Part shown: one piece after another, positions 8,018 through 18,090 of the stretch
Layout: every line of letters begins with the position of its first letter
How positions within the stretch are numbered: the stretch's first letter is position 1
Made by a program: the position numbers and the translations under genes
Notes under the pieces: generated by a model
Seen by the model: the letters and a program-made list of their open reading frames with translations, nothing else
What the model was told of the DNA's origin: nothing
Databases searched by the model: none
Source: Micromonospora chersina
GTDB taxonomy: Bacteria; Actinomycetota; Actinomycetes; Mycobacteriales; Micromonosporaceae
Length of the DNA stretch: 64,000 nucleotides
NCBI RefSeq assembly: GCF_900091475.1
Contig: NZ_FMIB01000002.1
Location: forward strand, 3,844,001 to 3,908,000
Direction of reading: 5' to 3'

Positions 8018-8082
8018 ACGACCCCCGTCGGGGGGAGACGGGGGTCGTCGTGAGGTTCGGCTCCGGGGGGGTCGAGCCGAAC
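8018..8082. other. two further hairpins in the 7930-8340 intergenic region
   Basis: Arms 8018-8029/8037-8048 pair perfectly over 12 bases and arms 8055-8063/8074-8082 over 9 bases, separated by only six bases. Together with the terminator at 7943-7976 they make a run of three stable hairpins. The rest of this 411-base gene-free stretch (8083-8326) holds no open reading frame with coding character and ends in a leaderless-type promoter. The hairpins may be back-up terminators or a structured RNA. Confidence 0.55.
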
Positions 8083-8326
8083 CCACTCAGCGGTCACGGG
8101 GGGTGCAACCGCCGAGGGTCCATATTCGTGGCTGTCGACGGGACGTGAACTCTCGTCGCGAGCACAAGCATGCCGCAATGGACCCTTATACGTCGAGTGG
8201 TGTTCACTCCACGCAACGCTAATTTATGGCCCACAGGTGTGACAGCCGTCACTCTCATGGGTACACCCGCCGGACCGGGCGACTTCCGGAGGACCCGGGG
8301 GACCAGCCGAACGTGCCCCGTCGGGC

Positions 8327-8332
8327 TAGACT
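8327..8332 (+). promoter_or_regulatory. -10 box of a leaderless promoter
   Basis: TAGACT fits the actinobacterial TANNNT -10 element and ends 8 bases before the GTG at 8341, so transcription should begin at or next to the start codon. There is no ribosome-binding site in between. Confidence 0.5.
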
Positions 8333-8340
8333 TTCGCGCC

Positions 8341-9150
8341 GTGGGCCGGAGTGCCGCTTTCTTCGATCTCGACAAGACCGTCATCGCCAAGTCGAGCGCA
8401 CTGGCGTTCGGTCGGCCGTTCTACCGGGACGGGCTGATCACTCGCCGTGACGTGGTCAAGTCGGCGTACGCGCAGCTGATGTTCCGGCTGGGCGGCACCG
8501 ACGAGCAGACCATGGCCCGGACCCGGGACTATCTCGCCACGCTCTGCAAGGGCTGGCCGGTGGAACAGGTCCGCCAGATCGTCGCGGAGACGCTGCACGA
8601 GCTGATCAACCCCTACGTGTACGCCGAGGCCGCCGCCCTCATCGAGGAGCACCAGGCCGCCGGGCGGGACGTGGTGCTGGTGTCCGCCTCCGGCGAGGAG
8701 ATGGTCCGTCCCATCGGCGAACTGCTCGGGGTGACCGACGTGATCGCCACCCGGATGGCGGTGGCGGACGGCCGCTACAGCGGCGAGGTCGAGTTCTACG
8801 CGGCCGGCCCGCGCAAGGTCGACGCCGTCGGCGAACTGGCTCTCGAACGGGGCTACGACCTCGCCGACTCCTATGCCTACTCCGACTCGTACAGCGATCG
8901 GCCGCTGCTGGAGTGCGTGGGCCACCCGACCGTGGTCAACCCGGACCGGGCGCTGCGCCGGCTGGCCGTGGAGAACTCGTGGCCGGTGCTGGAGTTCCGG
9001 CACCCGGTGCCGCTGGGCCGGCGCCTGCGGGAGCGTCCCGCCGTGCCGGTCGCCGCGGCGGCCCTGGGCGTGGGCGTCGGCGTGGCCATCGGCATCGCCT
9101 GGTACGGCCGGCACCGCCGCACCCGCGCCGCCGCCACCCCCACCGTCTGA
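8341..9150 (+). CDS. HAD-IB family hydrolase (SerB-like phosphatase) with C-terminal membrane anchor
   Basis: A 269-residue haloacid-dehalogenase phosphatase. Motif I is AFFDLDKT (catalytic Asp9 and Asp11), motif II is VLVSASGEE, and motif III/IV lies in YSDSYSDRPLLECVGHPTVVNPDRALRRLA, all typical of the HAD-IB / SerB-related subfamily (M. tuberculosis Rv3661). The substrate is unknown; phosphoserine or phospholipid head groups are handled by relatives. A Gly/Val/Ala-rich hydrophobic segment near residues 235-255 followed by GRHRRTR suggests a C-terminal membrane anchor. The GTG start is chosen because it begins the domain and lies 8 bases after a TANNNT box (leaderless). Confidence 0.88.
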   Translation: MGRSAAFFDLDKTVIAKSSALAFGRPFYRDGLITRRDVVKSAYAQLMFRLGGTDEQTMARTRDYLATLCKGWPVEQVRQIVAETLHELINPYVYAEAAALIEEHQAAGRDVVLVSASGEEMVRPIGELLGVTDVIATRMAVADGRYSGEVEFYAAGPRKVDAVGELALERGYDLADSYAYSDSYSDRPLLECVGHPTVVNPDRALRRLAVENSWPVLEFRHPVPLGRRLRERPAVPVAAAALGVGVGVAIGIAWYGRHRRTRAAATPTV

Positions 9151-9174
9151 GGCCGCGCCGAGCAGCGCGGCGGT

Positions 9175-9921
9175 TCAGGACGCGGCGAGGATCTCGTCGC
9201 CGATGAGCGTGATCTGCTCCGCGCCGACCTCCACGGCGGCCATGTAGTGGCGCAGCCAGGAACGCAGCCCGTCGGGGGTGCCGGTGGCGAAGGCGCCGGC
9301 CGCGCCGACGTACTCGGGCTCGCGCTCCCGGTGGCCGACGTCGACGGCGACCAGCCCGCGCGGGTCGAACCCGGTGGAGATCAGCACCAGGCGGGCGGCG
9401 GCCCGCGCCACCACCCCGGAGGGGCCGGCGAACGGGCGCAGGTTCAGCAGCTCGCCGTGCACCACGGCGGCCAGCACCAGCGGCGGCACCTTCGTGCCCC
9501 CGGCCACCAGCGCGGCCAGCCCGTCGAGGCGGGCCGCCACCACCGGGTCGGCCACCGGGCGACCCAGCTCGGCCTCGGCGACCACGTCGCGGGCCGCGAG
9601 CACGTGCAGCCGGGCGAGGGCCTGGCGCGGAGCCTTCGGCCAGAGGTCGCTCAGCCCGGGCAGCGCCCCGGCCACCCGCAGCGCGCCCTGGAGCAGCGGG
9701 TCGGTGACGGTCCCCGCGCGTACCTCCTCGCGGTCGTGGACGCGGCCCTCCAGCGCGGCGCTGGCCACGGCCGAGCGGAGGCTGACCTCGGCGGCGACCT
9801 GGCCGCCCTGGCGGCGCAGCGCGCGGTGCCGGTGGGCCTGGTCGACCCGGTCGCGGGCCCGCTCGACGGCGGGCGCGATGTCGGCGAGCGCGAGCAGCGG
9901 GGCGAGCGGGTCGGTGGTCAC
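9175..9921 (-). CDS. Fic/DOC-fold protein with degenerate active site
   Basis: A 248-residue, mostly helical protein. Its central part, VVHGELLNLRPFAGPSGVVAR (about residues 155-175), lines up with the Fic motif HxFx(D/E)GNGRxxR, but the catalytic His is Arg, the Asn is Ser and the first Arg is Val. Upstream, VASAALEGRVHDRE resembles the alpha-inhibitory or N-terminal helix found in many Fic proteins. Fic proteins transfer AMP from ATP to target side chains; this one is unlikely to do so by the standard chemistry. It converges on the HAD gene with 24 bases between. Related actinobacterial genes are sometimes annotated as oxidoreductase, for which I see no support. Confidence 0.65.
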   Translation of the reverse strand: MTTDPLAPLLALADIAPAVERARDRVDQAHRHRALRRQGGQVAAEVSLRSAVASAALEGRVHDREEVRAGTVTDPLLQGALRVAGALPGLSDLWPKAPRQALARLHVLAARDVVAEAELGRPVADPVVAARLDGLAALVAGGTKVPPLVLAAVVHGELLNLRPFAGPSGVVARAAARLVLISTGFDPRGLVAVDVGHREREPEYVGAAGAFATGTPDGLRSWLRHYMAAVEVGAEQITLIGDEILAAS

Positions 9922-10120
9922 CCCGCCACGCTAGCGATCCCCGCACCCCGCCGGAGCGCCAGCCGCCGGGAAGCGACGCGAACCACTCTCCTCTGCTGCT
10001 CGGCGCGCCCGGAGGGCCACTGGGCGCGTGACGGGTGACCGGGCGGTCGCGGCGGGGGGCGGGCCGGGACTAACCTCACCCGGGTAGGAGACGCAGGTCA
10101 CGCGATGAAGGAGTCACCGC

Positions 10121-12109
<1,989 letters not shown>

Positions 12110-12125
12110 GCGCAGACGTACCCCT

Positions 12126-12165
12126 GACGGTGGGTGGCGGTCCGGACGGGCCGCCACCCACCGTC
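12126..12165 (+). terminator. hairpin terminator of acs
   Basis: A perfect 15-base-pair stem (12126-12140 with 12151-12165), 10-base loop, followed by GTTCTGTTG; it begins 17 bases after the acs stop. Confidence 0.85.
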
Positions 12166-12261
12166 GTTCTGTTGAGACACCTGTCGGAAATTCGGTGGAG
12201 GCCGTCCAGGCTGATCGGCCAGAGGCTATGTCGCCCCCTGTCGATGCGGGCCCTCTTCGGT

Positions 12262-12267
12262 TAGGTT
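12262..12267 (+). promoter_or_regulatory. possible -10 box of the first M6 protease gene
   Basis: TAGGTT matches TANNNT and lies inside an inverted repeat GATGCGG (12243-12249) / CCGCATC (12270-12276). The repeat could be an operator overlapping the promoter. The implied leader is about 75 bases. Confidence 0.35.
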
Positions 12268-12350
12268 CGCCGCATCGGACCGGTTCGACGGGCGTCGCTA
12301 CGACGCGCGACCGGCCGGCTCCCCCTCCCATGCCCTACGAACGGAGTGGC

Positions 12351-15143
12351 ATGCACACATTTCCGCAGTCCGGGTCACGCCGACGCCTACTCGTCGCGCT
12401 GCCCGCCATCGCCCTCGCCGCCACGTCGCTGACCGTGACGGGCAGCGCGGCCGCCCAGACGTCCGGTGCCGCCCGGGCAACCATCGGGGCGGACGACTAC
12501 TACATCAACTACGCCGAGCCGGAGGTTCAGCCGGACACGGCGGGCAAGGAGGTCAAGGGCAAGGACGGGGTCTACTCCAGCCCGGTCGACGCGGCGCGGG
12601 CCTACGACCGCAAGTTCGCGGGCGGCAACCCGAAGGCCGCGCGGGAACTGGCCAAGCTCGAGGCCAAGGCGATCAAGACGGGGCAGAGCCCCCGCCAGAT
12701 CAAGCAGGCCAAGGGCACCCAGACCGCCAAGCTGCTGACCCTGCTGGTGGAGTTCAACGACCAGGCGAACGACGACTTCACCAACGTGTACGTGCCCAAG
12801 ACGGTCTTCGAGGACCGGAGCTGCGTCCTCGGCACCGTGCAGAACGGCCCGAAGCACAACACGATCCCCAACCCGGCCAGCCTGCCGCACAAGGACAACA
12901 ACTCGATGTGGGTGCCGGACTTCTCCCCGGCGCACTACGACAAGATGCTCTACACCAAGGAGGGCATCACCGACCGGGTCCGCACGGACCTGACCGGGCC
13001 GGACGGCAAGCCGGGCATCGACATCTCCGGGCGCACCATGCACAACATGTACCTGGAGATGTCCAAGGGCGCGTACACGGTGGACGGGCAGGCCAGCCCG
13101 TGGATCACCGTGCCGCACTCGGAGGGCTGGTACGCGGCGTCCCGCTGCTTCCAGGACGAGAACGGCAACTGGGTCGCCGGTCGTGAGCAGTCGATGAACG
13201 GCCACCCGGACAACCCGCAGGGCGCCGGCCGGCTCGCCACCGACGCGGTGGACGCGCTGGCCAAGATGGACCCGAACTTCCCGTGGGCCGACTACGACAT
13301 CGAGGACCAGGGCGACGCCGACGGCGACGGCAACGTCAACGAGCCGGACGGCGTGATCGACCACCTGGTGCTGGTGCACGCCAACCAGGGCAAGTCCCGC
13401 GGCGGCGGCGACGTGGGTGTCTACTCGGTCTGGGCGCACTCCTCGACCGTGGCCGGCGGCTACACCATCCCGGGCACCAACAAGAAGGTCGCGAACTACA
13501 TCGTCCAGCCGGAGGACGCCGGCGTCGGTGTGTTCGCCCACGAGTACGGCCACGACCTGGGCCTGCCCGACCTCTACGACACCTCCGGCAACGCCGACTC
13601 GGACGTCGACTTCTGGGACCTGATGGCCTCGGGGTCGCACACCGGTGAGATCTTCCAGGCGCTGCCCACCCACATGGGCCTCTGGGACAAGTGGGTGCTC
13701 GGCTGGGCCGACCCGTTGCAGCTGAACCCGGGCGACGACCCGCGTGACGTGCAGCTGGGCCAGACCTCGAACACCCCGGTCGGCACCAAGGACGGCATCA
13801 AGGTCAACCTGCCGAACAAGGTGATCACCCTGGCGCAGCCGCACAGCGGGGCCAACATGTGGTACTCCGGCGCCGACCAGGACTGGGCGGACGTCAAGCT
13901 GAGCCGCACGGTGACCGTCCCGAACGCCGCGGACGCGAAGTTCTGGATGTGGAACAACTACGTCATCGAGGCGGACTGGGACTACGGCTTCCTGGAGGTC
14001 TCCACGAACGGTGGCGCCACCTGGTCCGAGCAGAAGGTCTACGACGCCACCGGCAAGCTCGTCACCACCAACGACGGGTACGCCGACCCGAACGGCCGGA
14101 TGGTCGACTTCGGCGGCAAGAAGTACGGCCTGACCGGCAGCACCGGCGGCTGGCGCCACGACTACGTCGACCTGTCCGCGTTCGCCGGGCAGACCGTCCA
14201 GGTCCGGCTGCGGTACGCCACCGACGAGGCGTTCGTCGAGCGCGGCTGGTTCGCCGACGACTTCTCGGTCACCGGCGGCGGCGCCACCACGTGGAGCGAC
14301 GACGTCGAGGGCGGCGCCAACGGCTGGACCCAGACCGGCGGCACCTTCACCGACACCACCGGCGCCGGCTGGCACGTCGACTCGGGCACCCAGACCAAGG
14401 CGCACTACTACCTGGCCGAGTGGCGCAACTTCGACGGCTTCGACAAGGGCCTGAAGTACGCGTACGACACGGTCTACTCGCACGAGGCGTGGAAGGTCGA
14501 CCGGATCTCGTACAACGCCCCGGGCATGCTGGTCTGGTACCGGGACACCGTGCTCGGCGACGTCAACCACGTCACCGCGCAGATGACCGCGCTGCCCAGC
14601 TACGGGGCCAAGGGCGGGCTGCTGATCGTCGACTCGCACAACGACCCGCTGCGCCGGCAGGGCGAGGCGGCCGTCAAGGACCCGTCGGTGCTGGACAACC
14701 TGCCCAGCCGCCCGCAGTCGTCCAACGCGGCCTTCTCGCTCGGCTCCTCGTACCCCTTCAAGGAGTGCCTGGAGGCGGCCGGCGAGCCGTACAGCGAGTA
14801 CTGCACCAACTTCCCGGCCCAGGGTCCGGTGCGGGCGTTCAGCGACGGCAAGGGCTGGTACCCGGGCATCGAGATCCGCAACGGCTCCGCGTACGCCCGG
14901 GACAACGACGCCTCGGTCGTCATCCCGTCGCGGGGCAACGCGAAGTACACCACCCGGGTGACCAACCCCGACGGCTCGCCGGCGACGGCGTACTACGGGG
15001 CCACCCTGGGCGGCGGGGCGATCGTGCTCGGCACCGGCAACCCCGGTGACGCGGGCGTCGCGTACGGCGTCTCGATCACCATCAAGCGGGCGGCCGCGGA
15101 CAACTCGTACGCCACGGTGTACGTGACCCCGGCAACCCCGTGA
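12351..15143 (+). CDS. secreted M6-family metalloprotease (immune inhibitor A type), 930 aa
   Basis: The signal peptide (basic start, then LLVALPAIALAATSLTVTGSAAAQ) indicates Sec export. The catalytic zinc site is HEYGHDLGLPD at residues 397-407 (HExxHxxGxxD, metzincin-like). It is preceded by an acidic DADGDGNVNEPDG loop that probably binds calcium. Beyond the protease domain two beta-sandwich, MAM-like regions follow (STNGGATWSEQKVYD; FADDFSVTGGG..WSDDVEGGANGWTQ), as in Bacillus InhA. It probably degrades host or environmental proteins. The ATG at 12351 follows GGAG; an in-frame ATG at 12330 is an alternative. It is the first and longest of three consecutive paralogues and differs from the others in its pro-region. 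Confidence 0.93.
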   Translation: MHTFPQSGSRRRLLVALPAIALAATSLTVTGSAAAQTSGAARATIGADDYYINYAEPEVQPDTAGKEVKGKDGVYSSPVDAARAYDRKFAGGNPKAARELAKLEAKAIKTGQSPRQIKQAKGTQTAKLLTLLVEFNDQANDDFTNVYVPKTVFEDRSCVLGTVQNGPKHNTIPNPASLPHKDNNSMWVPDFSPAHYDKMLYTKEGITDRVRTDLTGPDGKPGIDISGRTMHNMYLEMSKGAYTVDGQASPWITVPHSEGWYAASRCFQDENGNWVAGREQSMNGHPDNPQGAGRLATDAVDALAKMDPNFPWADYDIEDQGDADGDGNVNEPDGVIDHLVLVHANQGKSRGGGDVGVYSVWAHSSTVAGGYTIPGTNKKVANYIVQPEDAGVGVFAHEYGHDLGLPDLYDTSGNADSDVDFWDLMASGSHTGEIFQALPTHMGLWDKWVLGWADPLQLNPGDDPRDVQLGQTSNTPVGTKDGIKVNLPNKVITLAQPHSGANMWYSGADQDWADVKLSRTVTVPNAADAKFWMWNNYVIEADWDYGFLEVSTNGGATWSEQKVYDATGKLVTTNDGYADPNGRMVDFGGKKYGLTGSTGGWRHDYVDLSAFAGQTVQVRLRYATDEAFVERGWFADDFSVTGGGATTWSDDVEGGANGWTQTGGTFTDTTGAGWHVDSGTQTKAHYYLAEWRNFDGFDKGLKYAYDTVYSHEAWKVDRISYNAPGMLVWYRDTVLGDVNHVTAQMTALPSYGAKGGLLIVDSHNDPLRRQGEAAVKDPSVLDNLPSRPQSSNAAFSLGSSYPFKECLEAAGEPYSEYCTNFPAQGPVRAFSDGKGWYPGIEIRNGSAYARDNDASVVIPSRGNAKYTTRVTNPDGSPATAYYGATLGGGAIVLGTGNPGDAGVAYGVSITIKRAAADNSYATVYVTPATP

Positions 15144-15519
15144 CCTGACACGCCGAAGGGCGCGTCGGAACCACACGACGGGGCCCGTCTGGAGCACACT
15201 GCTCCGGGCGGGCCCCGTCCGTCTTACGCGCCGGCAATTTTTCTCCGCGACCGTGTGACATTTTCGCGGGCTCCTGCGCTCCCCTTTGGGGACCTCATAA
15301 TCGCCGTTACTCAACGTGATCGTGGCCAAAACGTAATGTGAATCGGCGTCGAATCGCTGAGCGCTTTCGCCCGGATTTGTCCGGGAATCCAGGCCTAATC
15401 ATCAGGTGATTGACCGGTGACAACGATGCAAACACCTGTCATTGTGAGTGACGCATGACATGACAGTGATGGCTTTCGCCGTCCCCGTCATGTAACAGAT
15501 CCACAAAGGAGGAGGACCT
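15144..15519. other. 376-base intergenic region between M6 protease genes
   Basis: After the terminator at 15177-15219 the region is clearly richer in A/T than its surroundings and holds no gene. An inverted repeat CTGTCAT (15436-15442) / ATGACAG (15460-15466) lies about 55-85 bases before the next start and could be an operator. I could not fix a -10/-35 pair with confidence. Confidence 0.5.
15177..15219 (+). terminator. hairpin terminator of the first M6 protease gene
   Basis: The outer arms 15177-15187/15209-15219 pair perfectly over 11 bases and a nested stem (15191-15196/15200-15205) pairs over 6, giving a long rod-like hairpin 33 bases after the stop codon. Confidence 0.8.
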
Positions 15520-17820
15520 TTGAGGAGACGAGTCACAGCGGGCCTGGCCTCGGCCGCGGCCGCGCTGCTGGCAGCCGGTGTCGTCACGACGCCGGCGTCC
15601 GCCGCCCCGGCGGCGGAGCCCACCCCCGGCGTCGAGAAGGCCAAGCACAAGGACAACCTGGCGGATCCGAAGGCGGATCAGCAGCGGGAGGTCAAGAAGC
15701 AGGCGATCGCCGACCTGCTTCAGGGCAAGGCCAAGCTCCAGACGCGCAACGGCTCGAAGGTCATCCAGGTCAAGGACGACCTGTTCGTCGAGTACCAGCA
15801 GGCCCCGAAGACCGACCCGATCTTCACCATGCTGGTCAACTTCGGCGACAAGACGGACCCCCGCACCGGTGGAACCCCCGGTCCGGTGGCCAACCAGATC
15901 CCCGAGCCGGACCGCAACTGGGACGGCAGCTCCACCGACGACAACAGCACCCTGTGGCGGTCCAACTTCGACCGGGCCCACTACATGGACATGTTCTACG
16001 GTGAGGGCGAGTCGTTCCGGGACTTCTACCTCAAGCAGTCCGGCGGCCGGTACACCGTCAACGGTGACGTCAGCGACTGGGTCACCGTTCCCTACAACGA
16101 GGCCCGGTACGGCAGCAACGCCATCTCCGAGGCCGACGGCTACTGGAACTTCATCAAGGACAGCGCCACGTCCTGGTACGAGTCCCAGAAGGCGGCCGGC
16201 AAGACGCCCGAGCAGATCAAGGCGTACCTGGCCCAGTTCGACATCTGGGACCGGTACGACTTCGACGGCGACGGCAACTTCAACGAGCCCGACGGCTACC
16301 TCGACCACTTCCAGGCGGTGCACGCCGGTGAGGGCGAGGAGGCCGGCGGCGGCGCCCAGGGCGAGGACGCCATCTGGTCGCACCGCTGGGCGGCGTTCAC
16401 CAACCTCGAGGGCAAGGCCGGCCCGGCCGGCAACCTCGCGGGTGGTGTGCAGATCGGCGACACCGGGATGTGGATCCGTGACTACACCACGGAGCCGGAG
16501 AACGGCGGCCTCGGCGTCTTCGCCCACGAGTACGGTCACGACCTCGGTCTGCCGGACCTGTACGACACCGCGGGCGGCGACAACGGCGTCGGCTTCTGGA
16601 GCCTGATGTCCTCGGGTTCGTGGCTGGGCCACGGCACCGACGACATCGGTTCGACCCCGGGCTACATGGACCCGTGGTCGAAGCTCTTCCTGGGCTGGCT
16701 GAACCACAGCACGGTCGAGTACGGCAAGGGCAGCACCCAGGTGACCCTGGGCCCGGCCGGTGACAGCGACGGGCCGAAGGCCCAGGCTGTCGTCGTCAAC
16801 CTGCCCGCGCAGACGCAGACCACGAACTACAACACGCCCTTCGGCGGGTCGTACGAGTGGTGGGGTGGCAGCGCGGACGACCTGAACGCCACGCTGACCC
16901 GCACCCTGGACCTGACCGGCGCGACCTCCGCGTCGATCACCTCCAAGCTGCAGTACGACATCGAAGAGGACTACGACTACCTCTACGCCGAGGTGTCGAA
17001 CAACGGCGGCGCCACCTGGACCGACCTGAAGAACAACCTGGTCGACGCGGGTGACAGCGGCATCGACGGTTCCAGCAACGGCGCGTGGGTCGACTCGACC
17101 TACGACCTGTCGGCGTTCGCCGGTCAGACCGTGCTGTTCCGCTACCGCTACGCGACCGACGGTGGCGTGCACTTCGCCGGTCCGTTCCTGGACAACGTCT
17201 CGCTGACCAAGAACGGCTCGGTCGCGTGGACCGACGACGCGGAGACCCTCGCCGCGGAGTGGACCGCCAAGGGTTGGACCCGGATCACCGGCTCGGTGAC
17301 CGACACCTACCCGCGCTTCTACATCGCCGAGAACCGGACCTGGTTCGGTTACGACGACACGCTGCGGACCGGCCCGTACAACTACGGGTTCGCCAGCCGC
17401 CCGAACTGGGTGGAGCACTTCTCCAACCACCAGGGCATGCTGGTCTGGTACGTGAACTACGCGTACGGCGACAACAACACGTCGACGCACCCGGGCTACG
17501 GCCTGAACCTGCCGGTGGACGTCCGTCCCGACAAGATCAACGTCGGCGGGCAGGGCACCATCACCAACCGGCGCAACGGCTACGACGCCACGTTCAGCCT
17601 GTACGCCAAGCCGGCGCAGACCTTCCACAAGAACGACGTGGCGGTCACCGTTCCGGCGCTCGACCCGCAGCCGATCTTCAGCGACAAGGGCATCGCCAAG
17701 TACTGGAACGCGGGCAACCCGTGGAACTCGGTGAAGGTCGCCGGCACCGGCACCACCATCGAGATCCTCAAGCAGGGCACCACCCCGACCAGCGACATGG
17801 TCGTCAAGGTCACCAACTGA
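15520..17820 (+). CDS. secreted M6-family metalloprotease, 766 aa
   Basis: Second of the trio. The TTG start is preceded by a very strong AAAGGAGGAGG (15505-15515). The signal peptide is MRRRVTAGLASAAAALLAAGVVTTPASAAPA. A pro-region of about 90 residues (VKKQAIADLLQGKAKLQ) is followed by the protease domain with HEYGHDLGLPDLYD at residues 336-349 and a DFDGDGNFNEPDG calcium-type loop. The C-terminal half repeats the immune-inhibitor A beta domains (YAEVSNNGGATWTDL; DNVSLTKNGSVAWTDDAE). The sequence is much closer to the third paralogue than to the first. Independent leader and terminator indicate a monocistronic gene. Confidence 0.93.
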   Translation: MRRRVTAGLASAAAALLAAGVVTTPASAAPAAEPTPGVEKAKHKDNLADPKADQQREVKKQAIADLLQGKAKLQTRNGSKVIQVKDDLFVEYQQAPKTDPIFTMLVNFGDKTDPRTGGTPGPVANQIPEPDRNWDGSSTDDNSTLWRSNFDRAHYMDMFYGEGESFRDFYLKQSGGRYTVNGDVSDWVTVPYNEARYGSNAISEADGYWNFIKDSATSWYESQKAAGKTPEQIKAYLAQFDIWDRYDFDGDGNFNEPDGYLDHFQAVHAGEGEEAGGGAQGEDAIWSHRWAAFTNLEGKAGPAGNLAGGVQIGDTGMWIRDYTTEPENGGLGVFAHEYGHDLGLPDLYDTAGGDNGVGFWSLMSSGSWLGHGTDDIGSTPGYMDPWSKLFLGWLNHSTVEYGKGSTQVTLGPAGDSDGPKAQAVVVNLPAQTQTTNYNTPFGGSYEWWGGSADDLNATLTRTLDLTGATSASITSKLQYDIEEDYDYLYAEVSNNGGATWTDLKNNLVDAGDSGIDGSSNGAWVDSTYDLSAFAGQTVLFRYRYATDGGVHFAGPFLDNVSLTKNGSVAWTDDAETLAAEWTAKGWTRITGSVTDTYPRFYIAENRTWFGYDDTLRTGPYNYGFASRPNWVEHFSNHQGMLVWYVNYAYGDNNTSTHPGYGLNLPVDVRPDKINVGGQGTITNRRNGYDATFSLYAKPAQTFHKNDVAVTVPALDPQPIFSDKGIAKYWNAGNPWNSVKVAGTGTTIEILKQGTTPTSDMVVKVTN

Positions 17821-17838
17821 TCGGGTAGCACCAACGCG

Positions 17839-17870
17839 AGGGGCCGGTGGCGGCGACGCCACCGGCCCCT
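17839..17870 (+). terminator. hairpin terminator of the second M6 protease gene
   Basis: A perfect 14-base-pair stem (17839-17852 with 17857-17870), loop GCGA, followed by TTTCG. Confidence 0.88.
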
Positions 17871-18019
17871 TTCGCGTACCCCGAAGCATTTCGTCCCAGC
17901 TCAACCCCACCCGATCGACCGACCCCGATGTGACGGTGAGGAGCGTTCCCATCAAAAAGTTGCTACAAATCGACGCGCCTGTCTTCCCACGCGTCACGGG
18001 AATGTCTATCTTCACCAGT

Positions 18020-18037
18020 GGTCCCACAAGTGGGACC
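18020..18037. promoter_or_regulatory. palindromic operator-like site upstream of the third M6 protease gene
   Basis: GGTCCCACAAGTGGGACC is a perfect 8+8 palindrome with a 2-base centre, 53 bases before the GTG. A TATCTT at 18007-18012 just upstream could be the -10 box, which would put the palindrome over the transcription start. The short centre favours a protein-binding site over an RNA hairpin. Confidence 0.45.
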
Positions 18038-18090
18038 GTCCACCGGCCCGTACCCCCGTAGGGCCGGTTCCCTCACACCGGAGGTACCAC

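Noticed and set aside
12387..15329. Minus-strand open frame of about 980 codons opposite the first M6 protease
   Set aside because: It is a shadow of the protease gene, with Arg/Val/Gly-rich composition and no family features.
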